Assembly: GCA_963693365.1 (NCBI GenBank)
Contig: CAVNZM010000016.1
Span: forward strand, 310,001-374,000
DNA: 64,000 bases
Direction of reading: 5' to 3'
Source of the DNA: Amoebidium appalachense
Lineage: Eukaryota; Ichthyosporea
How positions within the stretch are numbered: position 1 is the first letter of the stretch; every line of letters begins with the position of its first letter. This document shows positions 1 to 18,171 of this stretch, in pieces. The translations under genes and the position numbers were made by a program. A model generated the notes under the pieces. The model saw only the letters and a list, made by a program, of their open reading frames with translations. It did no database searches and had not been told where the DNA came from.

Positions 1-640
1 AATCAGAAAATGGAACGCGTCGTTTTGTACGTGGGCAGGCGTGCACTGAAAAGTTTGACTTAGTTTCTTTTAGCAGAAATGAATATGAGTATGCACAGGT
101 GTCCTTCACGTTGAATGAAAAGGGCCGTGGGCAAGGGCTACAATATTGCACTCCAAGGAGGTTTGGCTGGGTGTGTTTTGGGTAAAAACGTTTGGTTGAG
201 TGAGTTATAGGTGAGCAGGTTTGGGTGTTGCATATTGGTAAACGGGGCTTGGGTGGGTGCATTGTGAGTGAAATATAGCGACAGATACATAGTACAGGAT
301 CACTCAACTATTAACGCGAGAGCCACGGGCGTGTGTGGATGCATGGACCACAAACCACCGTGACCTTGCGTATGCACAACAATCATTGTCACGAAGCCAA
401 GGCTTTATACTGAAGCTTACCATCAGTCAGAAGCCGCAAACACACACTCTCTCTCTCACTCAAACGTGATGCAAGTACAACATGCATTTCTACTCTCCCC
501 ACTGTGCCATATTCACATAGATGACCCGCAGGTATTTTTTTTTGCATGTGTAATGCGAAAGTATTCACACCTTTTACTGTATCTCCTAACCATATCTACC
601 AAATCTTTACTCGTTTTCTCTTCTTTGTAAGGTATTATTA
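1..640. other. Non-coding stretch, no gene seen
   Basis: Mixed-composition DNA with no open frame of coding character and no recognisable RNA gene. A short CA/CT run lies near 440-462. I see nothing else to annotate. Confidence 0.5.
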
Positions 641-782
641 GATTTCGGGGAGGGGGGAGGGGCCCGGGGTGTACATGGGGAAGGGGCTGGTTGGTAGGAT
701 TTCAGATCGTACGCGTGTACACGTGTGTTTGGTGTTGATGGTAACAGGAGTGGTGGTGGTTGGGGGGGAGCACTACCTGGCT

Positions 783-814
783 ACCTAGGTGAGTCCCCAC
801 CCCACCCCCCACCC

Positions 815-845
<31 letters not shown>

Positions 846-1009
846 TCCTCCCCCCCCGGCCCAGCGCGCCAAGTTCCCGGGGGGAGGAGCCCGAGGGAAA
901 CTGAGACTTGAGCCGTAGGTGAGTCCTTCCTTAACTCCCCCCGTCCCCTCCCCCCCCCCCCCCCCCCCCCTCCCCCCCCCCCCCCCCCCCCCCATCACCA
1001 CCACCACAA

Positions 1010-1048
<39 letters not shown>

Positions 1049-1120
1049 CATGTTGGCACATATGCATCCCGGTGAGGGTGGGTTGGTTGGGGTGTGTGTG
1101 TGTAGTGGGGGGAGGAGGGG
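783..1120. repeat. Pyrimidine-rich low-complexity block: CTC repeats, poly-C, CA repeat
   Basis: CCT/CTC triplets near 812-840 are followed by almost uninterrupted poly-C at about 948-992, CAC/CCA triplets, then a CA dinucleotide run at about 1013-1041. The plus strand is C-rich throughout and the far edge turns to GT and poly-G near 1095-1120. Frames open through here only because the repeat lacks stops (poly-Pro, poly-Gly or Thr-His). Confidence 0.9.
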
Positions 1121-1416
1121 GGATTATTCGTCCCTTGAGTGCCACTCTGCACCATGGTTTCTTAGGTGACAGCATAAGAGGATAGCGGATATCATTGAGC
1201 TCACACAGGGAGGAGATACCATTGACTTCTATGTTGAAACAGGCACATAGAACACATGTGACTCTTGAATCCTGACTTATGAGTGTGCTATACAGTACGA
1301 TCTGTGTAAGACGGTAAGCTCCCCTGAGGCAGTGCCTCGCCGGGAGTGAAACGGAATATAATCAAAATAATAATAAAAAAAAAGAACACAGGTGACTCGG
1401 CGGTTGTACAGTACAC

Positions 1417-1600
1417 AGGCACACACACACATACACACACACACACACACACATACATACATACACACACACACACAGTCACGCGGTAAACCTTATGACA
1501 TACACAGTCATGCAGACGTGGGCACTGCACATGACACACACACACACATAGAGAGAGGGGGGGGGGGGGGAGAGAGAGAGAGAGAGAGACATGTGCACAC
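1417..1600. repeat. CA microsatellites followed by poly-G and GA repeat
   Basis: CA/TACA arrays run from about 1421 to 1478 and again at 1531-1547, followed by a G run at about 1558-1570 and a GA array to 1589. No gene is supported here. Confidence 0.9.
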
Positions 1601-1817
1601 ACGGCGTTACACCCAAAACACAGACACACAGAGAGACAGACACGCATGTCACGTACACCCTCACATTGAGCACGATCAGGTTTTCCTAACCTCATACTAA
1701 TCACAGCGAGCATATGAAGTGGTGGAGGGTAGGGAGGGAGGAAGGAGGGAAATTGTAAGTCGGAGAGCCGTGCAGATACGAGGGGGGGGACCACTTCTAT
1801 GATAAATTAACATCTGA

Positions 1818-2016
1818 GGGGGGGGGGGGGGGGGGGGCAGAGGAGGATATCACAAGGGTTTTAAAATTTCCCACTACCTCCCTACCTCATTCCCTTCCCC
1901 CTCCCCCTCCTTTCATGCAAGAATCTAGCTGTGAAACTCAATAAAGAATGAACTCCACCCTGTTGTCTGATAGTTTAAGTTCGTGTGTCCCACCCCCCGT
2001 CCCCCCCGGGGCACAC

Positions 2017-2050
<34 letters not shown>

Positions 2051-2505
2051 CACATATGGTGACAACCCCCTCCCTCCCATTCATGCCCCATTTAATCATG
2101 CCCCCCCGGCCACATTTTGCGGGGGGTCCTTTAGGCGGACACTATCTGTACACACACCACCTCTGCCCCCCTCCCCCCTCCCCCTGATATATGAGAAAGG
2201 TCGGTATGATATACAACAGAGGCCCAGGTCACGGGACACATGCCCCCCCCCCCCCCCCCCCCCTCCCCCCGGCCCCCCCCCCCCCCCCCCCCCCTGCACA
2301 GACCCGGCTAAAAAGCACAGTATTTGATCAGTGATCACCAAGATTAAAAAACATAAACCCAATACTTATTGGGTTTATCTTTTTTAATCTTGGTGATCTG
2401 CCCCCCCCCCCCCCCCCCCCCCCCCTGCAATTTTTAGATCAACGGATCGTGTTTTGTCCAATCAGGAGAAAGTGAGGGTCCGTCGTAAAAACCAGAGTGC
2501 CTCTT

Positions 2506-2545
<40 letters not shown>

Positions 2546-3136
2546 CCTTTCCCCGATGTTTCCAGCAAAGCCGGCGCCAAGCCAAGGAGATGAAAGAAAG
2601 ACAGCAATTGCAACAGATACAAGCAAATTCGGCAATATTGGAAAGCAAAGGAAAGACGAACGAACGGACACCAACTCATACATTTTACTAAGTGAAAAAC
2701 ACAGAGGCAAAAAAGAAGGCACAAACATCAAGCTTAATTAAGACGTGCCACGATGAATATTACGTGGTAGTAGAAAATCCGGGAAAATGAAAGGAGGCAC
2801 AATACGGTGCACTTGCATGCACACACCATGAAAATAGTAAGTTCGGAAAGGAAAGGAGAGACAACACACAAACACGTCTTTAGCAGAAAATGTAGGTAAA
2901 AGAAAGGAGGACGTAACACACGCACGCACTTTGTTGTTTATTATTAGTGTTCTGCCAGCTGAAAACTAGATTACAACCTTTAAACTTGTCAATTGCAAGA
3001 GTTATCCGTTAATGTTGGGTCGAAACTCCATGCAGACTGCCATCAATACGTCACACAAGTAACGACAAATGCAATCGATGGATCTGCCTTTATGTAGGGC
3101 CGTCTCCCTTTTAGACATTGCATTAATGCCGACATA

Positions 3137-3167
<31 letters not shown>

Positions 3168-3274
3168 TTTCATCCTTATCATGGTATTCCCAGATAATCC
3201 CCCGAGTTGTTCTCTGGTGGCTTGACACCACTTCCCCGGCACTGTACACGGTACATACGCGTCTCTGCTAATCA

Positions 3275-3311
<37 letters not shown>

Positions 3312-4614
3312 CCCCTATTTCTCTCACACGACCCCAAAGCCCAAACACACACGTGCACACGCATGCATGCACGCACGCACGCACACACGAACACATCCAC
3401 ACTCAAATCCACCTCCCCCCCCCCCTCTCCCCTCCACCCCCCCCCCCCCCCCCCCCAACATACACACACACACACACACACACATGCATTGCTCCCTAAG
3501 CTTTTTCCGCAACTCAAGCGGCCATTCTGCTTGCAAATGACGAATTAAGACGGTGGGAGACTAAAAAACAGAGGTATGGAGATTTCTATTTTTAGCCGAA
3601 GTTTGCAGCCGCACTGACAGCACCACACAGTGGGCTTTAGCTGCATTAAGATTTAACTGATCAGGCATAAAATTTGTATCAGACATTTTAGTGACTAGAA
3701 AAGTGTAAATCAGCAAACCAATGTTAGATATAAGCACGAGAAGCATTTGTGTCTCGCTTTTTTTGCGAAAGGTTATGTGACCCAGGATGTATGCTAGAAA
3801 AAATACTTTTAAAAGCCTAGCAACCAATATTTGAAACACAGTCTCTGACCTGAGCTGTGTAAACAACAACAAGAAACCTAAAAAAGAAACGAAAGAAAGT
3901 AAGTAAGAAAGAAACATAGTAAACGTTTACGGAAACTTTTGTTCAGGCACTCGTATCGTTTTTGGAGTATAGCCGTAACCACCCACCAAACCTGATATAT
4001 ATACGAGTACCACTAAAGCGGCACTCAAAAGAAATCAGTTTTTAACGTTAAAATTTTTAATCCACGCGTGTTTTCACATGACATTCGACAGCCTTCCAGA
4101 CACACCCTCCGACCCCACCACCACGTGTCCATTATGCAGCACACTTGCTCTCCTTCTTGCCATATTTGGGTTTCCCCTCACACCCACCACCGTCCCCACC
4201 ACCACCACAGCGCCCAAAACCATGAGACCCCCCCCAAGGATGGGGCTCGTGATTGATTGGCTGGGCACAGGGGGGGTTTTTGTCGTCCTGTTGGGGTCAA
4301 GGTATCTGCAAAGGGCACATGTTAGGGGTTACTCGTTCTGGAGATCTGGGCAACCGCACTGATTCCCCCCCCCCCCCCCCCCCCCCCCCCCGCCCCGCGG
4401 GGGTTCTTTCGCTCCCTCTCCCCTCCTACCCCCGCGCCTCCCATGCCGAGGATAACGGATTCTGGGAGCATGGCAACTCCTTTCGTTGTGTGTGAATGGA
4501 GTTTTTTTGACCGGGTGTATTACCAGCTCTCTAACTAACATGCTATGTACGATCACCCATAACCCAAGCCCCCAAAAACCATAACACCGAATTTGCATAG
4601 TCCTGACAAAAAAA

Positions 4615-4650
<36 letters not shown>
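1818..4650. repeat. Cluster of long poly-C/poly-G homopolymer tracts
   Basis: A G run lies at about 1818-1837. C runs lie at about 2242-2294 (interrupted), 2401-2425, 2508-2542, 3137-3164, 3275-3310, 3417-3456, 4365-4391 and 4617-4649, with a CA array at about 2013-2055 and another at 3463-3484. Nearly every C run is on the plus strand. The DNA between tracts is unremarkable and I recognise no gene. A 118-codon minus-strand frame at 3561-3917 is hydrophobic, but it has no recognisable motif and I do not call it. Confidence 0.85.
2333..2398. repeat. Near-perfect 32-bp-arm palindrome between two poly-C tracts
   Basis: Left arm 2333-2364 (starting GATCACCAAGATT) and right arm 2367-2398 (ending AATCTTGGTGATC) are reverse complements with one mismatch and a 2-nt loop. 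The palindrome abuts a poly-C run on its right (2401-2425), and another ends 40 bp to its left. It could be a tiny fold-back element, a hairpin-forming fragile site, or a fold-back artefact of synthesis through homopolymers. Confidence 0.85.
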
Positions 4651-5256
4651 CCCCAACCCCCACCACTACCACCCAAGATGACGCATAACACTGCATATTA
4701 GCTCAAACAGCTCAAACGGTTGTCATATGAAGTGAACTCAAGGCTAACCAACTCCAACCATAGCAAACAGGGTTTGCCATACGGTGCGCACACACACCAG
4801 CACGCACATTGCACTGCCAACACGTTTTTGATTGGTGCACAAGGAGGAGAATTACGCTGTGTGAACGTGTGCATAAAAACTGAAAATGAGCAATTTCAAC
4901 TCTGTCAACTTGAACTGTATTTGGCTCTATGTACACGATACAGGTCACAAACATGCGGAAGAGAATAGGTAAACCACTCCGGCACAGAAATGGCTTAGTG
5001 GACAAATACGGCACACATTTAAACTTGCCTGCCCGCAGTATATACGCAAACACACACCGTCACGTTCTCACACATGTGTACGTCAGTAGCACACACATAC
5101 ACACTCCTTTATATGTACAGCTTGACTTTCACACACACAAGCCCACTATCTATAGGCACCGGGCATGCAGACGCAAAAGAAACACATTATAACACACTGC
5201 AAAGTGACTGTGAATACATGTTGGCCGCACATGGCATACCACGTGCACGTCTTGAC

Positions 5257-6235
<979 letters not shown>

Positions 6236-7734
6236 CACAGACACACCCTTACCTCTTGCGCCCCTCCGCCTCAGAGTGGTGACTGTCACCCTCCATGTCT
6301 GCCTCCACAGTCCGCCTCTCACTGGGTGTGTATCCCAACCCATCCACATACACGTGTGCAGTAGGTTGCACGTGATTACGTTCCTCCGCGGTATAATGTT
6401 CATGATGTTGATTGCATGCGCTTGCACGTGGTAGAAGTGGTGCGAAAATGGCGTAGAGAAAGGTGAAAGCTAGCATAAGATACATTGTGGATGTAATTAA
6501 ACACGCAAGACGTCGACGCTTCTGTTGAGTTAGTTCAGACTGACACCCCGCTTCGGAACAGAGAGACCTTTGTATCCTTTGTTCAGCGAGGAGGGTAAAT
6601 TGTCGGTGATTGCATATCGGTGCGTGGCAAGCCGAAAAAAACGCGGTTTATTGATTATACTGGTGGTATAATACGGGTATTATAGGGGCACCTTTTATAT
6701 GTTAATACTTGATTTATAAGTGTTAGAGAAGCATATAAGACCTATGATGCATGCAGCTCCAAATAAAATACAATACAAGAGCTGTTGATTTGTTCTAGAC
6801 TTGGACTTTGGTATGCAAGAAGCTCTTTTGCCCCTCGTCAACTTTGACTCAAAAGGAATCCGCATCAAATTACAACAAAAAATTAGCTTACGTTGCACAA
6901 GTCGGGGTGGCTGTTCTTTCAAGTCAACGCCCTTCATCTTCAACAAGATATATTTCCCTATTTAAAGCATAGAAAGAAGCTTTATGAAGGTTTTTGAGCC
7001 ATTATTTGGCTCAAGCATACATGCATACCATAGGCGTCATGACCATCAGGCTCACTCACAGACTCACAGTGTTGATTCCGAAGATCAACAACCCATATAT
7101 GGCTAACAACAAACTCAAAAATCACCCAATAGTTGATTATGCTGCATTTGATTGGCTCTAGTCAAACACTACCCCATATATGGTTCATGTTTGAGGACGG
7201 TCGGTTACCGTCCGGGGGCGTGTTCTCCCTGTTCTCCCACTTCCAACTGTACTGAGTAACAATTGTGCCACACACCAGCTTACATTCTGAGGTAGCAATT
7301 ATTTTCAACTTCAGGGGAAAAGGTGTATGATAATGTACATATATATGCTCGTACTGTGTCTTGGGGGTCCCCAGTAACGTGCCAGTGTGCCACACCAAGG
7401 GTAAATTTTCAAGGGGGTCATGCACATATGTGAGGCCATTTGACGCCGTCCTGAGTGACTTGCAACTCGACCACCTCTTCTTGTCGTACAATAAGATGCT
7501 GGGGGGCTGGCTGGAGAGAGCTTCATGTTTAGTTTACGGCAACATGGACGCGAGGAAGCATGTGTGTATACAAACAAGTCTCGGAAGCCACTTTGCACCC
7601 GCGCCACGTCCATTTTCAGTGTACATGTGCACATGATGCATCATAATAGGAATGCGTGCTCCGTATATGCATGTTCCCTCACTCTCAGGCCGCCTTGGGG
7701 CATTCAAATAAAGCTGGGGGGATGGGGTGGGCGT
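6236..7734. other. Non-coding stretch, no gene seen
   Basis: Ordinary mixed-composition sequence without extended simple repeats. Several frames of 80-110 codons exist, but none shows domain motifs, splice-consistent edges or coding bias that I can support. Confidence 0.45.
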
Positions 7735-7766
7735 GGGAGAGAGAGAGATCTAGAGAGAGAGAGAGT

Positions 7767-7823
<57 letters not shown>
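7735..7823. repeat. GA repeat running into about 34 bp of poly-G
   Basis: GAGA-type repeat from about 7737 to 7789 passes directly into a G run at about 7790-7823. It lies about 560 bp upstream of the TSR gene and is opposite in strand to the poly-C tracts further left. Confidence 0.9.
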
Positions 7824-7828
<5 letters not shown>

Positions 7829-8386
7829 CCGGCGGCTGAATATCACGCGGTCGACTTTGTTTTGAACGATGTGATTGGTGGCTTATTTTATTTCCTGCTA
7901 AGCGCCAATGGTAACATACTTTTATGAAAGGGGTAAAACAACCGCAGGGCGGTCCGGTACCGAAGAGTTTCAGCAATAACCTATATATTCAAGCACACCT
8001 TATTTTCATCCTCAAAAGTTTTAGGTTTTGTCTCAAACACAAAGAGTATTTTTTCCAATAATTGACGGACCTACAGGTGGAATCTACAGGCATAGAAAGC
8101 CTTTAGCCAAATATAAAACGGCTGAGTTCAATACTTAATCAGATATTGTTTGCTCACTTTTAGGTAATCCAATCACCGACAAGCACATTCCTAAACAACT
8201 GTTGCGCCCGGGACCCCGGTTGCGTTCGCACCTCGCTTCAGTCTGTTTACTACCCCTTTCAATAGCCTCCAAAACAACGCATAATACAGTTTTACACACA
8301 TACGGTACACCCACGCCGCAGGGTTGCCAATTGATAGTAAAAACAAACGTGCACACATGTTAACCACATGCAAAAACTAAACGAAA
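7824..8386 (+). promoter_or_regulatory. Upstream region of the TSR gene
   Basis: This unique sequence precedes the TSR-gene start codon and would hold its promoter and 5' leader. I see no clear TATA box or other site I can defend. The start codon context (A at -3, G at +4) is favourable. Confidence 0.3.
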
Positions 8387-13129
<4,743 letters not shown>

Positions 13130-13139
<10 letters not shown>

Positions 13140-13365
13140 GAGAATCCGATTGGCCATATTTGGAAATCCGCTTTTTCCAATTCGGGAATTAGTGACGTTA
13201 TGTTGTAAGTTTATAGAAAGCTTAAGGGAGGCAAGTGGTAGGCGGTGGAGAATCCGATTAGCCTTAATTGAAATACGGGGCTTTGATTTCAGTTGGCCAT
13301 ATTTGAAAAAGTGGTTTTCGATTTTGGGACTTTTGTCACGTTAGGTTGTTAGTTGACAGAAGGAC
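13130..13365 (+). repeat. Imperfect tandem duplication of about 105 bp spanning the TSR gene 3' end
   Basis: The segment starting at the stop codon (GAGAATCCGATTGGCC, then ATTTGGAAA, then a GTGACGTTATGTTGTAAGTTTATAG-type end) recurs diverged from about 13247 (GAGAATCCGATTAGCC, ending in a similar GTCACGTTAGGTTGTTAG motif). The duplicated block is 3' UTR. A polyadenylation signal is not obvious. Confidence 0.55.
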
Positions 13366-14593
13366 TGGCAAGATGAGTTTTCCCCCCCCCGATTCTGCAA
13401 AACAGAAATTGCTTTTTTGGCTTAGGCAATTACGAGTTTACCCTGTTTTTGCTGTAAAAATTATTCTATGGTTTGGGAGGTATTCCCATCTAGTGTGCAC
13501 GTGCGCTAACACACATGCATACCTAAGGTTTATCTGTAAATACATACACGGAGTCGTGGTTTTCCCGGTTGTTTTCAAACCCCGAGCAAGCTGTTCTATA
13601 CTGTCGCTGACGCAGTGACGCCTGACCAATAGAATTGCAGTGTGAGGCTGGTTCCTCATACCTTTACCATATATGGAAAAAGAATGCCACGTGCTGAAAA
13701 TACTTTCTGAGGTGAATTCCAAACATGAAGGAAACAGCTAGAAAGTTGGTTTCTCCGGACTCTGACTGAGGGGTAGAGGGGGGAGGAAGGGAGGGACGGA
13801 AAGGGGAAGGGGGGAGGTTAGATTTTGTATAATGTAAAGAGTGCACAAGGGACAACACACGTACGAAAATGCAGATTTTGCAGAGTAGCACACACATTGT
13901 TATGCATCATAAGCAACACCCATCCTCAGAAAGAGCCCAAGTCATGCAAAGCAGCTGAAAATAGACTCATCTATCACATTCGAAACCCAACTCAGATATA
14001 CTGCGCGGGGGGGGGGGGGGGGGGGGGGGGAAGGGGGGGGGGGGGCTGGCTCATGAAAGGGGGAAAGGGGGGCGGGGGGAGGGAGGGTTAAAGAGGAAAG
14101 TGGACAGGGAGCAAGGGATGGAGAGAGGGGAGGGGGGGGGGGGGGGGGGGGGGGGGAAGGGGGATAAAGATGTGGTTTGCAGCACAGAGTACGAATAAAC
14201 GGATAAAAACTCCATATGATAGCGTTGTAAAACGGTCCAACAACTTGCCGGTGAACATCGTATTTAATTGAATGAGCGGGGCTGAAAACCCAGCATGCAT
14301 GTATACTTTTCGGTATTGTTGGAGGTGGGGGCTACCCAATCCACATAGCTCAATTCGACAAAATGTTTTAGTAGTTTATTAGTCAGATCAGATTACATTT
14401 GAGGAATGAGGGTAACCAAAATGCTTAAAATACTCAGTTCAATTTCACCATATATGTATTTGTCATTCACATGTATTGAATTTCTGAAAACGAAACAAGC
14501 CGCTAAGTCATTATTTGACTACGCCTATACGAGATCAACCGGAGGTGTGATACACAATAGCACCATATTCAAGCGTTTTCGGAAACCTGTTGC
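13366..14593. other. Non-coding stretch with poly-G tracts
   Basis: Mostly unique sequence with no supported gene. Long G runs interrupted by A lie at about 14006-14046 and 14127-14157; both are again purine on the plus strand. It ends at the LTR starting at 14594. Confidence 0.5.
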
Positions 14594-14708
14594 TGTTCGA
14601 ATACGTCACTACGTAGGACAGCAAGAGTCTTGAAGTATGTATGTGTCTTAGCAAAGTTTGTTTGTATTCATGTCTGCTCTCCTTCTTTGTGCTCTCTCTC
14701 CCTCTCTC

Positions 14709-14755
<47 letters not shown>

Positions 14756-15513
14756 CCCCCCCCCCCCCCCCCCCCCCCCCCTATCTCTCTCTCTCCCTTA
14801 CTTCTGTGTGCACAGATATCTGTAGATCTGTGCACACCTGGCTCTCTTGCCTGATAGAACTTATTGTATTTTATCTGTGTTTGCTCTCCTCTGTTTATCT
14901 GAGAGGTAGCGTGATTGGCTAGCTATATTCGTTGTCTTTGTTTTAGTTCAAAGAAGTTTATTTTTAGTTCACAAATAACTTATGACTCACCAATAGACGC
15001 GAGTGAGTACATCTTTAGATCGTGTTGCGCATTCCTGTCTATTAATTTACGTGTTATGATTGGACAATAGATATCTATGGAATTCGGTTTATCGTAATGT
15101 GTCTTCACTTTGAGAGTGTCGACGATTAGGAAATATATCTATTTAATCGAGTTTCTTTATAGAGACGAATATATAGTATGTGTGTATTAATAGTGACAAG
15201 ATGTATAATTACTTAAGTTATTTAAGTAAGAATTTCTAAGCTTCAGTTATGTCGGAAGTTGGAATGTGTATGCTCTGTTGGAATGTGTCTTTCTATCATC
15301 TGATAGAACCGATTGGTTCTCCCCTTTTAGTTGAGATAAGATGATAAGTTGCAAGTACAAAAAGACCTGAAAGCACAATAAAAGGTCAGTTGTTGTTTGA
15401 AATATTTCAAGTGTGGTGAACAGCTCCGATTGCCCTCTCTTTACTGTGTTGGTCGTGTTTTACTAAATAACACCTCTGTGCACTCTGCTCCCCTAGACCC
15501 GTACAAAACAACA
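14594..15513 (+). mobile_element. LTR of a copia-type element, family G, plus orientation
   Basis: It starts TGTTCGAATACG and ends ACAAAACAACA, with an embedded CT array and poly-C (about 14710-14780). Directly after it comes GGTTAAAGGCCC, a degenerate form of the primer site seen in the other copia elements here (compare GGGTTATGGGCCC at 52985-52997). The same LTR recurs inverted at 15988-16936 and truncated at 36813-37147. I place the ends by comparing these copies. Confidence 0.85.
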
Positions 15514-15579
15514 GGTTAAAGGCCCATTTTCGCACGGTCTCGCAACACATACTCTCGCTGCAATCGAAAATATTCAAAT

Positions 15580-15987
15580 TTGAATACCGATCTGATTCCT
15601 CTCTCGCGCATCATCCGACTGATTGATCACCATATGGAGAAACCTGCGTACCTCAACCTCACCCCCTGGAAAGGGGAGGACACCACGGACAAGAAGTCCG
15701 GCAAACGTCTCACCTATTATGAGTGGGAACCCGTCATCTTCCGGTACCTACGTACTACCACCGCAGCCAAGTTAGTGCCCGTCATCAAGGCCCCCGAGTG
15801 GGTCGATCCTTCCGACGAGAACGAATGGCATGGCTATGACACTGAGGAGGCCTACACCGAGGCTTCCAACTTCCTTGAACAGATGTTTACTCAACTCGTC
15901 TCCAATGATGAGCTGTATAACTCTGGTCAAATCCACGATGATGTGTCACCTGCCCAAGCTTTCCACAACCTCCGCATGACCTATGCA
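15580..15987 (+). pseudogene. copia gag N-terminal fragment
   Basis: The open frame (about 135 codons from an ATG at 15580) resembles the N-terminus of the gag at 43322: a TPWKGE/MWKGEGKT-like segment, then a Tyr-x-x-Trp-Glu core and a stretch of similar spacing to an AFHNLRMTY motif. It is cut off at 15988, where an inverted LTR of the same family begins, so only the first third of a capsid protein remains. The last few residues of the apparent frame are encoded by the LTR and are not gag. Function (capsid) is inferred from homology to the neighbouring full element. Confidence 0.7.
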
Positions 15988-16744
15988 TGTTGTTTTGTAT
16001 GGGTCTAAGGGAGCAGAGTGCACAGAGGTGTCATGTAAAACACGACTAACACATTAAAGTGAGGGCAATCGGAGTTGTTCACGAGACATTGAAAGATTTC
16101 ATATAACAACTGATCCTTTATTGTGCTCCCGGTTCTTTTTGTACTTGCGACTTCAGTTATCATCTTATCACAACTAAAAGGGGAGAACCAATCGGTTCTA
16201 TCAGAAGATAGAAAAACACATTCCGACAGAGCATACGCATACCAACTTCCAACTTAACTAAAGTTTAGAAACTCTTACTTAAATAAATTAAGTAATTTTA
16301 TATCTTGTCACTATTATTACACATATATATTTATATTCGTCTCTATAAAGAAACTCATTTAAATACATATATTTCCTAATAGTCGACACTCTCAAAGTGA
16401 ATACACATTACAATAAACCGAATTCCATATATATCTATTGTCCAATCACAACACGAATATTAATAGACAGGAATGCACAACACGATCTATAGATGTACTC
16501 GCTCGCGACTATTGGCGAGCCATCCTATTGAGAACTAAAACTAAGCCACTTTGAAATAGAACAAAGACAACGAATGTAGCTAGCCAATCACGGTACCTCT
16601 CAGATAAACAGAGGAGAGCAAACAGAAATAAAATACAATAAGTTCTATCAGGCAAGGGAGCCAGGTGTGCACAGACCTACAGATATCTGTGCACACAGAA
16701 ACAAGGGAGAGAGAGAGATACGGGGGGGGGGGGGGGGGGGGGGG

Positions 16745-16800
<56 letters not shown>

Positions 16801-16936
16801 AAGGAGAAAAGAGAAGAGAGAAAAGGGAGAGAGGGTAGAGAGCACAAAGGAGGAAAGCAGACACGAATACTAACAAAGCTAAGACACATACATACTTCAA
16901 GGCTCTTGCTGTCATACGTGGTGACGTATTCCAACA
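15988..16936 (-). mobile_element. LTR of copia family G, minus orientation
   Basis: This is the reverse complement of the LTR at 14594-15513: its plus-strand left edge is TGTTGTTTTGTATGGG and its right edge is CCAACA. It has a GA/poly-G tract at 16720-16797 matching the CT/poly-C tract of the other arm. The 5-bp flanks (ATGCA and TCCCA) do not match, so it is not a simple solo-LTR insertion. The sequence next to its 5' end, read on the minus strand, is GAGTTGGGA, resembling a polypurine tract, which suggests it was the 3' LTR of a minus-strand element now lost. Confidence 0.8.
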
Positions 16937-17195
16937 TCCCAACTCAAGGGGTTGAAGTTTGTGTTCTCGTGTCTGTTGATGTGACGGTAGATGAGGTCCA
17001 AACACATGGGGGGGGGGCCGTCACACTCAAGTCTCCCCACTCGAGGATCCAAACCGAATATCCTTGAGGTGGGAAGGAGAAAACCAAAACTGAAGAGGCA
17101 CACAACGACGGTTGCCTCGGAAGACTCGGAACATGAAATCATGGTGGTTATCGTCGATATATATATATAGAGGAAACACTAGTGTATGCGTGACG
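16937..17195. other. Spacer between two minus-oriented LTRs
   Basis: It holds a short minus-strand open frame (ATG at 17142 with a CCACC context) that runs into the LTR at 16936. I do not recognise the product. It may be residual 3' internal sequence of the family G element. Confidence 0.35.
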
Positions 17196-18171
17196 TGTTG
17201 GTGGCTAATTGTAAAATTATATAAGTATTTCAGGGACGGAAGCAGAGACACAGTGGTGCAGAGTGAAAACACCACAGACACACAACAACAAAACACGGAA
17301 CGATCGGAGCAGTGTACACAACAGACATCAATGTTTAGACACGACTGAACTCAATTTATTTTGATCTCGCATAAATACTTGAAATTCCCTTAAGTCAAAT
17401 CCATACATGATTTCCGACCAGTCGGAAATCAGATCTATGTCTAAAATACCCAATCACAATTAACTGATTATTTCCCGGATAGATCCGGAGACACAGGAAG
17501 GCACACCGTAGGTCACAGCTATAAGAAAGTAATGAGGTGAAAAGTAACGAGGAAAGAGGTGATGTTTCTAACCTATCACCGGCTACAAAGACTCAGACAT
17601 TTTCTGACTAAGTCTACTGATTGGACCTGAGTACGGCAACACGCAAAACAAAGTGGTTGACTAAGCTATGAATCATACATGACAAGCTATTTAAAGTGTA
17701 ACCTAAGTGTTTTTCTACCAATCAAAACATAACGAGTAATATAAATTTACTCAACGTACTATAGTATATTAGTGAGAAAGAAATATAATTATGTGAAAGA
17801 AAACAAGGGAGAAAAGGAGAAAAGAAAGAAGGAGAAGGAGGAAAAAGAAAAGAAAGCAGGACAGAAAACACGAACACGAAAACACAGTTGTAACCGAAGA
17901 TATTCATGTACACATAAACATGTACGCGTTTCTCCCTCACTGGGTAGACTCGTGTACCTATATTAATCAGTCACAACGGTTGCTGTAATCGATATCTAAA
18001 CACACGAATATAGCCGACACAGCACGATTACAACTTGAAGTATTCAAACACACTGGAGATCGATGTCATAATTTACGTACAAGGAGCACATCTTTTACAC
18101 TAAGTAAATGAACGAAAACATAACACGAACTGAGAAGATCTTACAACATGTAGATACTACGTATTACAACA
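17196..18171 (-). mobile_element. LTR of copia family F, minus orientation
   Basis: This is homologous along its length to the LTRs at 42335-43259 and 48163-49087, read in reverse. The right edge GTATTACAACA matches their TGTTGTAATAC start. The left edge TGTTGG is placed by the best match of the end that precedes AGCAGAGACACAGTGGTGC. It is more diverged than the two plus copies are from each other. It acts as the 3' LTR of the remnant at 18636-22690; no 5' LTR is present. Confidence 0.75.

Noticed and set aside
702-1185. Overlapping Gly-rich and Pro-rich frames
   Set aside because: They are translations of poly-C and CA repeats with no unique domain.
3561-3917. 118-codon hydrophobic minus-strand frame
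   Set aside because: No motif, no splice or neighbour support, and AT-rich sequence makes such hydrophobic frames common by chance.
16912-17142. 76-codon minus-strand frame with a good start context
   Set aside because: It runs into an LTR, has no recognisable domain, and lies between two LTR copies; left as unassigned spacer.
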